DNA from: Bog-473 sp963817735
GTDB taxonomy: Bacteria > Actinomycetota > Acidimicrobiia > Acidimicrobiales > RAAP-2
Length of the DNA: 64,000 bases
Assembly: GCA_963817735.1 (NCBI GenBank)
Contig: CAWFPP010000003.1
Span: 248,001-312,000 of the forward strand
Direction of reading: 5' to 3'
The notes under the pieces were generated by a model. It saw nothing but the letters and a program-made list of their open reading frames with translations, was not told where the DNA came from and made no database searches. Position 1 is the stretch's first letter. Each line of letters begins with the position of its first letter. Position numbers and translations under genes: made by a program. Positions 1 through 8,486 of the stretch are shown here, piece by piece.

Positions 1-1021
1 GGACGGCGGAAGCGACGAGTGTCTCGTAGTTGGCGATGGAGAGACGGACCGAGACGCCGCTGCGCTGGTTGAGGTGCGTGCTGCGCCGGGCCAGCTGGCT
101 GATTTCGGCCACGACCTCCTTCATGAAGGGCGGCACCGTCACCGGCACGCCCGCCGTCGGCAGGTCGGCCTCGGCCTCCATGATCTTGACTTCCGTCATG
201 GTCTCGTACGGGTAGTGCGTGCGGATCTGCGCGCCGAAGCGGTCCTTGAGCGGCGTGATGATGCGGCCGCGGTTCGTGTAGTCCTCCGGGTTGGCCGTGG
301 CGACGAGCGTGATGTCGAGCGGCAGCCGGATGCGGTGACCGCGGATCTGCACGTCCCGCTCTTCGAGGACGTTGAGCAGCCCGACCTGAATGCGCTCGGA
401 GAGGTCGGGGAGCTCGTTGATGGCGAAGATGCCGCGGTTCACGCGCGGGATGAGGCCGTAGTGCAGCGCCAGCTCGTCGCTCAGGTAGCGGCCCTCGGCG
501 ATCTTGATGGGGTCCACCTCGCCGATGAGGTCGGCGATGGAGGTGTCGGGGGTGGCCAGCTTCTCCCCGTAGCGCTGCGAACGGTGGACCCAGGCGACCG
601 GCGCGGCCTCGCCGAGCTCGTCGACCAGGTCGAGCGCGTAGCGCGAGACGGGGTTGTAGGGGTCGTCGTTGATCTCGGAGCCGGCGATGATCGGCGTCCA
701 TTCGTCCAGCAGACCGACCATGGAGCGGATCACCCGCGTCTTCGCCTGGCCCCGCTCGCCCAGGAGGATGATGTCGTGGCCGGCCAGGATGGCGTTCTCC
801 AGCTGGGGCACCACCGTGTCCTCGAAGCCGAGCACGCCGGGCACCAGCGGGGTGCCCGCGGCAATGGCCTTGGCCGTGTTGCGCCGCAGCTCCTCGGCCA
901 CCGGGACCGACTCCCAGCCCGAAGAGCGCAGGTCGGCGATCGATCCGGGCAGGTCAGCGGGGGGCATGAGGGTTCCGGGACGCGGGGTCGCGGAGGGGTC
1001 GAGAGGAGAGGAGCCGTCCAT
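1..1021 (-). CDS. ChlI/MoxR-like AAA+ ATPase (C-terminus cut by window edge)
   Basis: About 340 residues are visible, reading off the left edge without a stop, so the C-terminus is missing. A P-loop GERGQAKT lies at residues 88-95, a Walker B-like GIFAINEL at about 197-204 and a sensor-1-type ATANPEDY at 241-248. This is the pattern of the magnesium-chelatase ChlI/MoxR group of AAA+ ATPases. Members act as chaperone-like motors, usually with a von Willebrand factor A partner encoded next door; that partner would lie outside the window. No chlorophyll genes are present, so a general MoxR-like role is more likely than magnesium chelation. ATG is the first in-frame start; a second ATG at residue 19 is possible. 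Confidence 0.8.
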   Translation of the reverse strand, partial: MDGSSPLDPSATPRPGTLMPPADLPGSIADLRSSGWESVPVAEELRRNTAKAIAAGTPLVPGVLGFEDTVVPQLENAILAGHDIILLGERGQAKTRVIRSMVGLLDEWTPIIAGSEINDDPYNPVSRYALDLVDELGEAAPVAWVHRSQRYGEKLATPDTSIADLIGEVDPIKIAEGRYLSDELALHYGLIPRVNRGIFAINELPDLSERIQVGLLNVLEERDVQIRGHRIRLPLDITLVATANPEDYTNRGRIITPLKDRFGAQIRTHYPYETMTEVKIMEAEADLPTAGVPVTVPPFMKEVVAEISQLARRSTHLNQRSGVSVRLSIANYETLVASAV

Positions 1022-1055
1022 GGTCGAAGCCTAAACCCCGGACCTGGGTGCCCGA

Positions 1056-1949
1056 TCAGCGGCCCGCCGGTGAGCGGCCACCCAGCAACTGGTCGGCCAG
1101 GGCCCGGGCCGGGCGGGCCAGGGCGCGGTCGCCGCGCTGGGCCAGCGCGACCGTGCGGTGCAACGACGGCGCGGCGAAGGGGATGCCGACGAGCGATCCG
1201 TCTGCCGGCAACGCGATGGCCGGTACCACCGCTGCGCCCAGCCCCGCCGCCACGAAGGAGAGGACGCCGGCCATCTCCGCGCCCTCGCTGACGAGATGCG
1301 GCTCGACCCCCGCCTCCCGGCAGGCGGACAGCGTCACGGCGCGCAGGTCGTAGCCCTCCCGGAACATCACCAGGTCCAACCCGTTGAGGTCGCGCACCCG
1401 GACCTGGCGCCGGCGGGCCAACGGGTGGTCGGGCGCGGTGGCCAGCACCAGCGGGTCGTCGAAGAGCGGGGTGGTCAGCACCAGCGGGTCGGTCACCGGC
1501 AGCACCACCAGCGCCAGGTCGACCTCGCCCGCCGCCACCTGGGGCACCAGCTGGTGCGAGCCGGCCTCCACGATGGAGAGGTCGATGCCCGGGTGGCTGG
1601 CGTGGAAGGCCACCAGGGCGGGGGCCAGCGCGCTGGTGATGAGGCTGGGGGTGGCCCCGACGGCCAGGCGCCCGCGGGCCATGCCCGACAGCGCCCGCGC
1701 CTCGGCCCCGGTGGCCTCCACGTCGGCCAGCACGCGCTGCATGAAGGGCAGGAGCGCGGCGCCGTCGGGGGTCAGCGTCACGGGGCCCTGGCCGGGGCCC
1801 CGGTTGAAGAGCAGCACACCCAGCTCGTGCTCGAGCAGGCGGACCTGGCGCGACAGCGAGGGCTGGGCCAGGTGCAGCCGGGCCGCGGCCTGGGTGAAGC
1901 TCTTCTCCTCGGCCACGGCCAGGGCGTAGGCCAGCTGGTGCAGCTGCAC
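1056..1949 (-). CDS. LysR-family transcriptional regulator
   Basis: A LysR-type regulator of about 297 residues. The N-terminal winged helix-turn-helix shows the family signature (SFTQAAARLHLAQPSLSRQV, about residues 17-36), followed by a substrate-binding-like effector domain. I chose a GTG start because it puts the usual residue spacing before the helix-turn-helix. An upstream in-frame ATG at 1994 would add 15 untypical residues and swallow a perfect palindrome. The gene is divergent from the succinate dehydrogenase operon, and LysR proteins often control divergent neighbours, so sdh is a plausible but unproven target. The effector is unknown. Confidence 0.85.
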   Translation of the reverse strand: MQLHQLAYALAVAEEKSFTQAAARLHLAQPSLSRQVRLLEHELGVLLFNRGPGQGPVTLTPDGAALLPFMQRVLADVEATGAEARALSGMARGRLAVGATPSLITSALAPALVAFHASHPGIDLSIVEAGSHQLVPQVAAGEVDLALVVLPVTDPLVLTTPLFDDPLVLATAPDHPLARRRQVRVRDLNGLDLVMFREGYDLRAVTLSACREAGVEPHLVSEGAEMAGVLSFVAAGLGAAVVPAIALPADGSLVGIPFAAPSLHRTVALAQRGDRALARPARALADQLLGGRSPAGR

Positions 1950-1970
1950 GGTCTCAGAGTGTACCGATTC

Positions 1971-1985
1971 AGAGCCTATGGCTCT
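1971..1985. promoter_or_regulatory. Perfect inverted repeat between LysR gene and sdh operon
   Basis: AGAGCC-TAT-GGCTCT is a perfect palindrome with 6-base arms and a 3-base centre. It lies 22 bases before the preferred LysR GTG start and about 100 bases before the sdh start. Position and symmetry fit a regulator-binding site, possibly for the adjacent LysR protein, although LysR sites more often have an 11-base core spacer. Confidence 0.4.
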
Positions 1986-2007
1986 TATCTTCATGTTGTT
2001 TATGTCT

Positions 2008-2037
2008 TTGACGTGTCACCAGGGCGGACCGTAGGGT
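2008..2037 (+). promoter_or_regulatory. Putative sdh operon promoter
   Basis: A -35-like TTGACG and a -10-like TAGGGT are separated by 18 bases. The implied start would give a leader of roughly 40 bases before the sdhC GTG. A strong ribosome site GGAGGAGG (2073-2080) sits five bases before that GTG. The promoter is inferred from hexamers only. Confidence 0.4.
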
Positions 2038-2085
2038 GACCGCTGGCCCGGACATGGGGCTGAGCTGGGCCCGGAGGAGGAACGT

Positions 2086-2913
2086 GTGACGACCACAGTC
2101 GAGAGCGCAACCACGACGCCGGTGGTGATCGGGGCCCCCAGGGGCGGGCCCGACGTGCCGACCCTGCGCAAGGACGGCTGGTGGGTCGAGCCGGCCATCA
2201 CCGCCGGCATCCTGCTGGCCTTCGTGGTCTACTCGACCTGGGCGGCCTTCGTCGGGAAGGACTACTACGCCGGCGCCGACCTGCACCGCGACCTGATCTC
2301 GCCCTTCTACTCCCCCTGCATCGCCAACAGCTGCGTGCCGGGGAGCCACGCCTTCGGGACGCTGCCTTTCTGGAACTACTCGCCGGCCCTGCTGATCCTC
2401 ATCTTCCCGCTCGGCTTCCGCCTCACCTGCTACTACTACCGCAAGGCCTACTACCGGTCGTTCTGGCTGTCGCCGCCGGCCTGCGGCGTGGCCGACGCCC
2501 ACGGCAACTACAGCGGCGAGACGCGCTTCCCGCTGATCCTGCAGAACATCCACCGCTACTTCTTCTGGATCCTCCTTCTCTTCAACTGCGTCCTCACCTA
2601 CGACGCGATCCTCGCCTTCCGCCAGCCGGGGCTCGGCATCGGGATCAGCGTCGGCACGGTGGTCCTGTGCGCCAACGCCGCCTTCCTGTGGCTGTACTCG
2701 CTGTCGTGCCACGCCTGCCGTCACTTCTGCGGCGGGCAGGTGAAGTCCTTCGCCAAGCACCCGACACGCCACAAGCTCTGGAAGTTCGTCACCCCGCTCA
2801 ACGCGCGCCACATGCGCTTCGCCTGGATCAGCCTGTTCGGCGTGGCCCTGTGCGACCTCTACGTGCGCCTGGTGGCGAGCGGGACCATCCACGATCCCGG
2901 CTTCCACTTCTAA
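2086..2913 (+). CDS. sdhC: Succinate dehydrogenase membrane anchor (single-subunit type)
   Basis: A 275-residue membrane protein that opens the succinate dehydrogenase operon. Five hydrophobic segments are visible, at about residues 36-56, 98-116, 158-178, 184-206 and 243-263. His156 and the His/Cys-rich stretch SCHACRHFC (207-215) are candidate haem or quinone-site residues. It resembles the single large anchor of actinobacterial Sdh2-type enzymes (M. tuberculosis Rv0249c family) rather than separate SdhC and SdhD. It would hold the SdhAB head on the cytoplasmic membrane and pass electrons to menaquinone. A strong Shine-Dalgarno sequence five bases upstream fixes the GTG start. Four bases separate it from sdhA. 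Confidence 0.85.
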   Translation: MTTTVESATTTPVVIGAPRGGPDVPTLRKDGWWVEPAITAGILLAFVVYSTWAAFVGKDYYAGADLHRDLISPFYSPCIANSCVPGSHAFGTLPFWNYSPALLILIFPLGFRLTCYYYRKAYYRSFWLSPPACGVADAHGNYSGETRFPLILQNIHRYFFWILLLFNCVLTYDAILAFRQPGLGIGISVGTVVLCANAAFLWLYSLSCHACRHFCGGQVKSFAKHPTRHKLWKFVTPLNARHMRFAWISLFGVALCDLYVRLVASGTIHDPGFHF

Positions 2914-2917
2914 GCCG

Positions 2918-4762
2918 ATGTCGATGCCGACGCCCACACCAACGCCCGACTTCGAAACGTACGACTACGACGTCGTCATCATCGGCGCCGGAGGCTCCGG
3001 ACTGCGCGCCGCCATCGAGGCCGCCGAACGCGGCCTGCGCGTGGCGATCGTCTGCAAGTCCCTGCTCGGCAAGGCGCACACGGTGATGGCCGAGGGCGGG
3101 ATGGCCGCCGCCATGGGCCACGTGTGGCCCGAGGACAACTGGCAGGTGCACTTCCGCGACACCATGCGCGGCGGCAAGATGCTGAACAACTGGCGCATGG
3201 CGCAGATCCACGCCATGGAGGCCCCCGATCGCGTCTTCGAGCTCGAACGTTGGGGTGCGCTGTTCGACCGCACCGAGGACGGCCGCATCACTCAGCGTGA
3301 CTTCGGCGGCCACCGCTACGCCCGCCTGGCCCACGTGGGCGACCGCACCGGGCTGGAGCTGATCCGCACCCTGCAGCAGAAGGTCGTCTCCATGGGGACC
3401 GACGTGTTCATGGAGACCAAGATCCTGCGGCTGCTCCCCGACGCCGAGGGGCGGATCTCCGGTGCCGTCGGCTACAAGCGCCCGACGGGCGAGATGGTGC
3501 TCTTCACCGCCAAGGCGTTCGTGCTCGCCACCGGTTCGATCGGCAAGTCGTGGAAGTACACCTCGAACTCGTGGGAGTCGGTCGGTGACGGCCACGCCAT
3601 GGCCATCTGGGCCGGGGCCGACGTGATCGACATGGAGTGCGTGCAGTTCCACCCGACCGGCATGGTGTGGCCGCTCTCGGTGCGCGGCATCCTCGTCACC
3701 GAGGGCGTGCGCGGCGACGGTGGCGTGCTGCGCAACTCCGAGGGCAAGCGCTTCATGTTCGACTACGTGGCGCCGATGTTCCGCGCCGAAACGGCGGAGA
3801 CCGAAGAGGAAGCCGACGCCTGGTACGACGACCACATCAACTACCGGCGCACGCCTGACCTCCTGCCGCGCGACGAGGTGGCCCGGGCCATCAACTCCGA
3901 GGTGAAGGCGGGACGGGGCACTCCGCACGGCGGCGTCTACCTCGACATCGCGTCGCGCCGCACACCCGAGTACATCCGGCGCCGCCTGCCTTCGATGTAC
4001 CACCAGTTCATGGAGCTGGCCGGCGTCGACATCACCGCCGGGCCCATGGAGGTGGGGCCCACCTGCCACTACATGATGGGCGGCGTGCGCGTCGACGCCG
4101 AGACGCAGGCGGCGACCGTGCCCGGCCTCTTCGCCATCGGCGAGGTTTCGGGGGGCATGCACGGGGCCAATCGGCTGGGTGGCAACTCGCTCTCGGACCT
4201 CATCGTCTTCGGCCGCCGGGCGGGCATCGGCGCGGCCGACTTCGCGGAGGGCCGCACCGGCACGCCGGGCGTCGACCCGGCGGAGGTCGCCTCGGTGATC
4301 GACGATGCCTTCGCCCCCTTCGGGCGTGAGGACGGGTACAACCCCTACGACGTCCAGGAGGAGCTGCAGGAGACGATGCAGTCGCTGGTCGGCATCATCC
4401 GCACCGGTCCCGAGCTCGAGGAGGCCCTCGTCAAGCTCGGGGAGCTCAAGGAGCACACGGCCAAGGTGCAGGTGAAGGGCGGCCGGGCCTACAACCCGGG
4501 ATGGAACCTGGCCACCGACCTGCCCTCCATGATCACCACGTCCATCGCGGTGGCGCAGGGCGCGCTGCACCGCAGGGAATCGCGGGGCGGGCACACGCGG
4601 GAGGACTATCCCGGGCCGGACCCCGAAATGGGCAAGGTCAACTTCGTCCAGCGCCAGACCGCTGAGCACGGCTACCTGGCGCCGATCGCCATCGCAGCCG
4701 AGCCGCTGGCGGCCATGCCACCGGAGCTGGCCGCACTGTTCGAGGAGGCCAAGGAGCCATGA
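2918..4762 (+). CDS. sdhA: Succinate dehydrogenase flavoprotein subunit
   Basis: A 614-residue flavoprotein that oxidises succinate to fumarate. The FAD dinucleotide motif GAGGSGLRAA starts at residue 23. His54 in AHTVMAEGG is the expected covalent FAD attachment site. FHPTGM and the later MHGANRLGGNSL are conserved substrate/FAD motifs, and a C-terminal helical domain follows. The length is normal for the family. It begins four bases after the anchor gene, and its stop overlaps the sdhB start by four bases (ATGA), so the three subunits are almost certainly co-transcribed. A threonine/proline-rich N-terminal ten residues precede the first strand. Confidence 0.95.
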   Translation: MSMPTPTPTPDFETYDYDVVIIGAGGSGLRAAIEAAERGLRVAIVCKSLLGKAHTVMAEGGMAAAMGHVWPEDNWQVHFRDTMRGGKMLNNWRMAQIHAMEAPDRVFELERWGALFDRTEDGRITQRDFGGHRYARLAHVGDRTGLELIRTLQQKVVSMGTDVFMETKILRLLPDAEGRISGAVGYKRPTGEMVLFTAKAFVLATGSIGKSWKYTSNSWESVGDGHAMAIWAGADVIDMECVQFHPTGMVWPLSVRGILVTEGVRGDGGVLRNSEGKRFMFDYVAPMFRAETAETEEEADAWYDDHINYRRTPDLLPRDEVARAINSEVKAGRGTPHGGVYLDIASRRTPEYIRRRLPSMYHQFMELAGVDITAGPMEVGPTCHYMMGGVRVDAETQAATVPGLFAIGEVSGGMHGANRLGGNSLSDLIVFGRRAGIGAADFAEGRTGTPGVDPAEVASVIDDAFAPFGREDGYNPYDVQEELQETMQSLVGIIRTGPELEEALVKLGELKEHTAKVQVKGGRAYNPGWNLATDLPSMITTSIAVAQGALHRRESRGGHTREDYPGPDPEMGKVNFVQRQTAEHGYLAPIAIAAEPLAAMPPELAALFEEAKEP

Positions 4763-5595
4763 CCGACACCCAGACCGGCGCCGAGACGCCCGCGACGCCC
4801 GCGACGCCCGCCGCCGCCGCCGCACACGACGCCGTCACCATGCGGGTGTGGCGCGGGGACGACAACGGCGGCGAGTTCACCGACTACGTGATGCCGGCCG
4901 TCGAGGGCGAGGTGGTGCTCGATGTCATCCACCGCATTCAGGCCTCCGACGCGCCGGACCTGGCCTGCCGCTGGAACTGCAAGGCCGGCAAGTGCGGGTC
5001 GTGCTCGGCCGAGATCAACGGACTCCCCCGGCTCATGTGCATGACGCGCATGGACACCCTGCCCGAGGGCGAGGCGGTGACGGTGGCGCCGATGAAGACG
5101 TTCCCGATCATCCGTGACCTCGTCACCGACGTCTCGTTCAACTACGAGGTGGCCAAGACGGTGCCGGCCTTCAAGCCCGGTCCCGAGCCCGAGGGTGGCT
5201 ACCGCATGCTGCAGATGGACGTCGAGCGCGGCCAGGAGTTCCGCAAGTGCATCGAATGTTTCATGTGCCAGGACGTCTGCCACGTCATCCGTGACCACGA
5301 GGACAACAAGCCCAAGTACGCGGGGCCCCGGTTCTTCATCCGCTTCGCCGAGCTCGAGATGCACCCGCTCGACGTCAACGACCGCCGCGAGCTGGCGCAC
5401 GACCGCGGCCTCGGCATGTGCAACATCACCAAGTGCTGCACCGAGGTGTGCCCCGAGCACATCAAGATCACCGACAACGGCATCATCCCGATGAAGGAGC
5501 GCGTGGTCGACGCCCGCTACGACCCGGTGGCCTGGCTCGGGCGCAAGATCACGGGACGCTCCAAGAAGACGGCCGAAGAGGCCTCCGCCGGCTGA
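4759..5595 (+). CDS. sdhB: Succinate dehydrogenase iron-sulfur subunit
   Basis: A 278-residue electron-transfer subunit. A plant-type [2Fe-2S] ferredoxin domain carries Cys74, Cys79, Cys82 and Cys94. Two further cysteine groups (164/167/170/174 and 221/226/227/231) provide the [4Fe-4S] and [3Fe-4S] ligands. It passes electrons from the flavoprotein to the membrane anchor. An alanine/proline-rich N-terminal extension of about 25 residues, with repeated TPA units, is slightly unusual. Its start overlaps the sdhA stop, and a terminator-like hairpin follows. Confidence 0.95.
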   Translation: MTDTQTGAETPATPATPAAAAAHDAVTMRVWRGDDNGGEFTDYVMPAVEGEVVLDVIHRIQASDAPDLACRWNCKAGKCGSCSAEINGLPRLMCMTRMDTLPEGEAVTVAPMKTFPIIRDLVTDVSFNYEVAKTVPAFKPGPEPEGGYRMLQMDVERGQEFRKCIECFMCQDVCHVIRDHEDNKPKYAGPRFFIRFAELEMHPLDVNDRRELAHDRGLGMCNITKCCTEVCPEHIKITDNGIIPMKERVVDARYDPVAWLGRKITGRSKKTAEEASAG

Positions 5596-5614
5596 CCCGG
5601 AGCGCAGGCCCGAC

Positions 5615-5632
5615 GGCCCCTGTACGGGGGCC
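5615..5632 (+). terminator. Hairpin after sdhB
   Basis: GGCCCC and GGGGCC arms flank a six-base loop 20 bases after the sdhB stop, followed by TTCCCC. There is no clear T tract, as is common in high-GC actinobacteria. It may end or attenuate the sdh transcript. Confidence 0.4.
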
Positions 5633-5680
5633 TTCCCCGACCGTGCTGCACACCCCCTCCGACAGGAGCAGACTCTCGCC

Positions 5681-6190
5681 ATGCCCCGCTACCTCTCGCC
5701 CGAATGGGTGGAGTCCTTCGACGCCGCACTGAGCGCCCTCGACCTGTCCGACGCGGTCGCGGCGGCGGGCGCGGGCTCGCTGGCCGCCGCCGACGGCACC
5801 TTCAGCGTGGTGCAGGTGGTCACCGGCGTGCCGGGCGACGTGCAGGCCGGCGGGGACGTGCACCTCGTTCTGACCGTGACCGGCGGCCGGGCCCGCCTCG
5901 GGCTCGACCCCTCGGGGGTCGTGAGCGGCACGGCGACCATCGTGCTCGGCTACGCCGAGGCGCAGGCGATGGCGCGTGGCGAGCTCGATCCCGCGGACGC
6001 GCTGGCGGCGGGACGCGTCCGGGTGCGGGGCGACCTGGCGGCGCTCGTGGCCGGCCAGGATGTGCTGGCCGAGGCGGCGGCCCGGCTCGGCGCCGACCTC
6101 GACGACCTCACGGACCCGCCGGACCCGCCAAACCCGCCCGACCCGCGAGACCCGCCGGACCCGCCGGACCCGCCGGCGACAGCGCAATGA
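5681..6190 (+). CDS. SCP2-like sterol/lipid-binding protein with proline-rich tail
   Basis: A 169-residue protein. Residues about 30-140 have the alternating strand pattern of SCP2-type lipid-carrier domains (a strand with LVLTVTGGRARL, then a segment running from GELDPADALAAGRVRVRGD), which bind acyl-CoAs or sterols. The assignment rests on pattern only. The last 28 residues are a low-complexity run of PPDPP units ending PATAQ, probably unstructured. AGGAGC upstream serves as ribosome site. The gene lies ten bases before an SDR oxidoreductase, so the pair may be co-expressed. Confidence 0.55.
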   Translation: MPRYLSPEWVESFDAALSALDLSDAVAAAGAGSLAAADGTFSVVQVVTGVPGDVQAGGDVHLVLTVTGGRARLGLDPSGVVSGTATIVLGYAEAQAMARGELDPADALAAGRVRVRGDLAALVAGQDVLAEAAARLGADLDDLTDPPDPPNPPDPRDPPDPPDPPATAQ

Positions 6191-6200
6191 CGCCCGCCCC

Positions 6201-7019
6201 GTGACCATCTCCCGCCTCTCCCGCTCGACCCGCCCGCCCGAATTCGGCGGGCGCTACCGCGGCCGGGTGGCGGTGGTCACCGGCGCCTCTTCGGGCCTGG
6301 GGGCCCAGCTCTGCATCGACCTGACCCGCGCCGGCGCCACCGTCGTCGGCCTGGCCCGCAACACCGAGCGGCTCGAGAAGCTGGCGACCGACCTGCGCAT
6401 CTTCACGCCGGGGTCGGGCACCATCACCTGTGACGTCGCCGACACCGACGCCCTGCGCCGGGCCCTCGACGAGGTCACGGCGGTGCACGGCCCTGTGGAC
6501 CTGCTGGTCAACAACGCGGCGCAGGATCCCGGGGTGCGGCTGGTCGACATCACCGAGGAGGATTTCCGCCACACCTTCGACGTGAACTTCTTCGCGCCGG
6601 TCGCCGCCACCCTGGCCGTCCTGCCGGCCATGCTCGAGCGCGGGAGCGGCATGGTCGTCAACGTCTCCTCGGACGGCGGCCGCCTGCCCGCCCCCGGTCC
6701 GGGCGCCTACCCCGCCTCCAAGGCGGCGCTCTCGGCCTTCACCGAGTCCACCTCGTTCCGCCTCGGCCCCAAGGGGGTCCACCTGCATGTGGTCTACCCC
6801 GCCTTCATGGCCACCGAGCTTGGCCTGGGGGCGCTGGAGCGGGGGTTGCGCCGGCCGCCCCGCCTGATGATCCGCAGTGTCGAGACGGTGTCGCGCCGGA
6901 TCCTGGCGCAGGCGGGCCGGCCGTCGCTCGAAATCAGCGTCTCCGGGCTGATCGATGCCGCCATGGTCCTCCGCCCCCTGATGCCCCGGACCTACCACCG
7001 CCTGCGCCGCTACTGGTAG
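6201..7019 (+). CDS. Short-chain dehydrogenase/reductase
   Basis: A classical SDR of 272 residues. The NAD(P) motif TGASSGLG is at residues 27-34, NNAA at 104-107, the catalytic serine in VNVSS at 156/157 and the YPASK catalytic pair at Tyr170/Lys174. It should oxidise or reduce a hydroxyl or keto group; the substrate cannot be read from sequence. The GTG start ten bases after the SCP2-like gene is chosen because it leaves a normal-length N-terminus; the same frame stays open far upstream inside the neighbour. A link with the lipid-binding neighbour hints at a fatty or sterol substrate (inference). Confidence 0.85.
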   Translation: MTISRLSRSTRPPEFGGRYRGRVAVVTGASSGLGAQLCIDLTRAGATVVGLARNTERLEKLATDLRIFTPGSGTITCDVADTDALRRALDEVTAVHGPVDLLVNNAAQDPGVRLVDITEEDFRHTFDVNFFAPVAATLAVLPAMLERGSGMVVNVSSDGGRLPAPGPGAYPASKAALSAFTESTSFRLGPKGVHLHVVYPAFMATELGLGALERGLRRPPRLMIRSVETVSRRILAQAGRPSLEISVSGLIDAAMVLRPLMPRTYHRLRRYW

Positions 7020-7052
7020 GACGGAGGACGCCCACCCCTGGTCGATGCGCCG

Positions 7053-7068
7053 GGAGCCGGAGGGCTCC
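7053..7068 (+). terminator. Hairpin after SDR gene
   Basis: Perfect six-base arms GGAGCC/GGCTCC around GGAG lie 33 bases after the SDR stop. There is no T tract. It is a possible terminator. Confidence 0.35.
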
Positions 7069-7154
7069 GGACCGCTTAGTGCGAACAACGCGTGACGGAA
7101 GTATCGTTTCCCCACCGGCTCCGCGAAGGTCGGGCCGGTGGTAGGAGGGACGAC

Positions 7155-7367
7155 GTGCATCAGCCGATCGACGACCACTTCCTTTTGAAGTACCGGGCCC
7201 TGTTGGATGCAGAAGACCTGGCATTCGACGAGCTCGAGCACGCGTGCGAGGACGGTGACCGCATGCAATTCGACAAGGACATGGTCGATTGGCAGAACGC
7301 CCTCGAGCACAAGCTCGTCTTCCTTGCGAACGCGGGGATCGAGGTCAGGCTGCCCGTCCTGGGCTAG
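7155..7367 (+). CDS. Small acidic protein of unknown function
   Basis: A 70-residue protein that I do not recognise. It is rich in Asp, Glu and Leu, and is predicted helical through most of its length (about residues 8-55), ending in a short strand-like IEVRLPVL. A ribosome site TAGGAGGG seven bases upstream selects the GTG start; the frame is open further upstream but with unlikely residues. It stands alone between an SDR gene and another orphan small gene. There is no signal peptide or membrane segment, so it should be cytoplasmic. Confidence 0.6.
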   Translation: MHQPIDDHFLLKYRALLDAEDLAFDELEHACEDGDRMQFDKDMVDWQNALEHKLVFLANAGIEVRLPVLG

Positions 7368-7420
7368 CTGCCGGCCGCACCATCACCCGCACATCGCCGT
7401 GACGAGACCAGGATGGTGGC

Positions 7421-7690
7421 GTGCCAAAGTCATCTGAGAAGAACGCTTCCTCTGCGCTGAACGGGGCGGAGACGAAGCCCGGGGACGCACCCAGGGTGGT
7501 CGCGCCCTCCAGCCGGGTCAACGTCGCGTTCCCGTTCTCACAGATCAAGCTGGAGGAGCCCAGCAAGGAGCTGGCGGAGCTGGCCGCACTCGTCTTCGAC
7601 CTTGTGGAGGCCATGGCCGAATGGGTCCCCGAGGACAGGCTCGAGGATCTGCAGGCGCGGGCGCAGGTGGTGCGCGAAGCCCTGCGCTGA
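7421..7690 (+). CDS. Small hypothetical protein
   Basis: An 89-residue protein that I do not recognise. The first 30 residues are polar and probably disordered. Residues 45-88 form a strongly amphipathic helical region rich in Leu, Ala and Glu that could be a short coiled coil. The GTG start lacks a strong ribosome site. It is convergent with the TetR gene and ends 13 bases from that gene's stop. Codon use resembles its neighbours, which supports a real gene. Confidence 0.5.
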   Translation: MPKSSEKNASSALNGAETKPGDAPRVVAPSSRVNVAFPFSQIKLEEPSKELAELAALVFDLVEAMAEWVPEDRLEDLQARAQVVREALR

Positions 7691-7703
7691 GGGGTTCTCC
7701 CGG

Positions 7704-8447
7704 TCACTGCAGGCCGATCGCTTCCGCCGCCTGGCCCACGACGGCCTCGAACAGCAACCCGGGATCGAGGACCGTGTTGCGCCAGTGGCCGAACACCTCG
7801 AGGCTGATGGCGCCGACGATCGTGGTCCAGGCTTCGAGTGCCCGCACCACCTTCCCGACCGGCAGGCCGGGGAAGAGCCCCTCCCTGACCGGTGCCACCG
7901 CCGCCGCCAGCGCGTCCGACACCGGTTGCGGGTGATCGTCGGCACGTAGGCGGCCCGCCTGGTGGGCGGCCAGCAGCGGGCGGACGAGGGCCACGGCGAT
8001 CCGGGCGTAGGGCTCGACCGTGTCGTCGGGTGCCTGGTACCCCGGGACGGGCGTGCCGAAGATCAGTCCCCACTGATGGGGGTGGGCGAGCGCCCACTGA
8101 CGCAGGGCCCGTGGCACGGCCGACCAACGCGCCGCCTCACCGTCCGCCCCGGCTCCACTTTCGCTCTCGGCCCGATCCGCCGCCTCCTCGGCCTCGGCCG
8201 CCAACGCCTCGTAGGCGGCCAGGATGAGCGCGCTGAGCAACGCGTCACGTCCGTCGAAATACCGGTACAGCGCCGAGGGGGCCATCCCCAGGTCCCGGGC
8301 GATGGAGCGTAGGGAGAGGGCGGCGGCACCCTCGCGGGCCACATGGGCCGTCGCCACCGCCATGATCTCCGCTGTCATCTCCTCGCGGACCCGCTCCCGG
8401 GCGTTGCGGGGTGCGGATGCGGCGGGCGCGTCGGCGGGCACGGACAT
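7704..8447 (-). CDS. TetR-family transcriptional regulator
   Basis: A 247-residue regulator. The N-terminal helix-turn-helix (ALSLRSIARDLGMAPSALYR, about residues 43-62) is typical of TetR proteins. The C-terminal domain, with its ALRQWALAHPHQWGLIFG stretch, fits the WHG-type TetR ligand domain. It is divergent from a deazaflavin-dependent nitroreductase-like gene whose promoter is full of palindromes, so it most likely represses that gene and itself. ATG was chosen as the first start after the intergenic region; the open frame runs on through the promoter but lacks sense there. Confidence 0.88.
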   Translation of the reverse strand: MSVPADAPAASAPRNARERVREEMTAEIMAVATAHVAREGAAALSLRSIARDLGMAPSALYRYFDGRDALLSALILAAYEALAAEAEEAADRAESESGAGADGEAARWSAVPRALRQWALAHPHQWGLIFGTPVPGYQAPDDTVEPYARIAVALVRPLLAAHQAGRLRADDHPQPVSDALAAAVAPVREGLFPGLPVGKVVRALEAWTTIVGAISLEVFGHWRNTVLDPGLLFEAVVGQAAEAIGLQ

Positions 8448-8486
8448 GGGGCCAGTCTGCCCGTTCTTGGTTGAGAACACAAGTAC

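Noticed and set aside
2828..4825. 665-codon minus-strand frame
   Set aside because: Antisense to sdhA; His/Arg/Val-rich with no domain.
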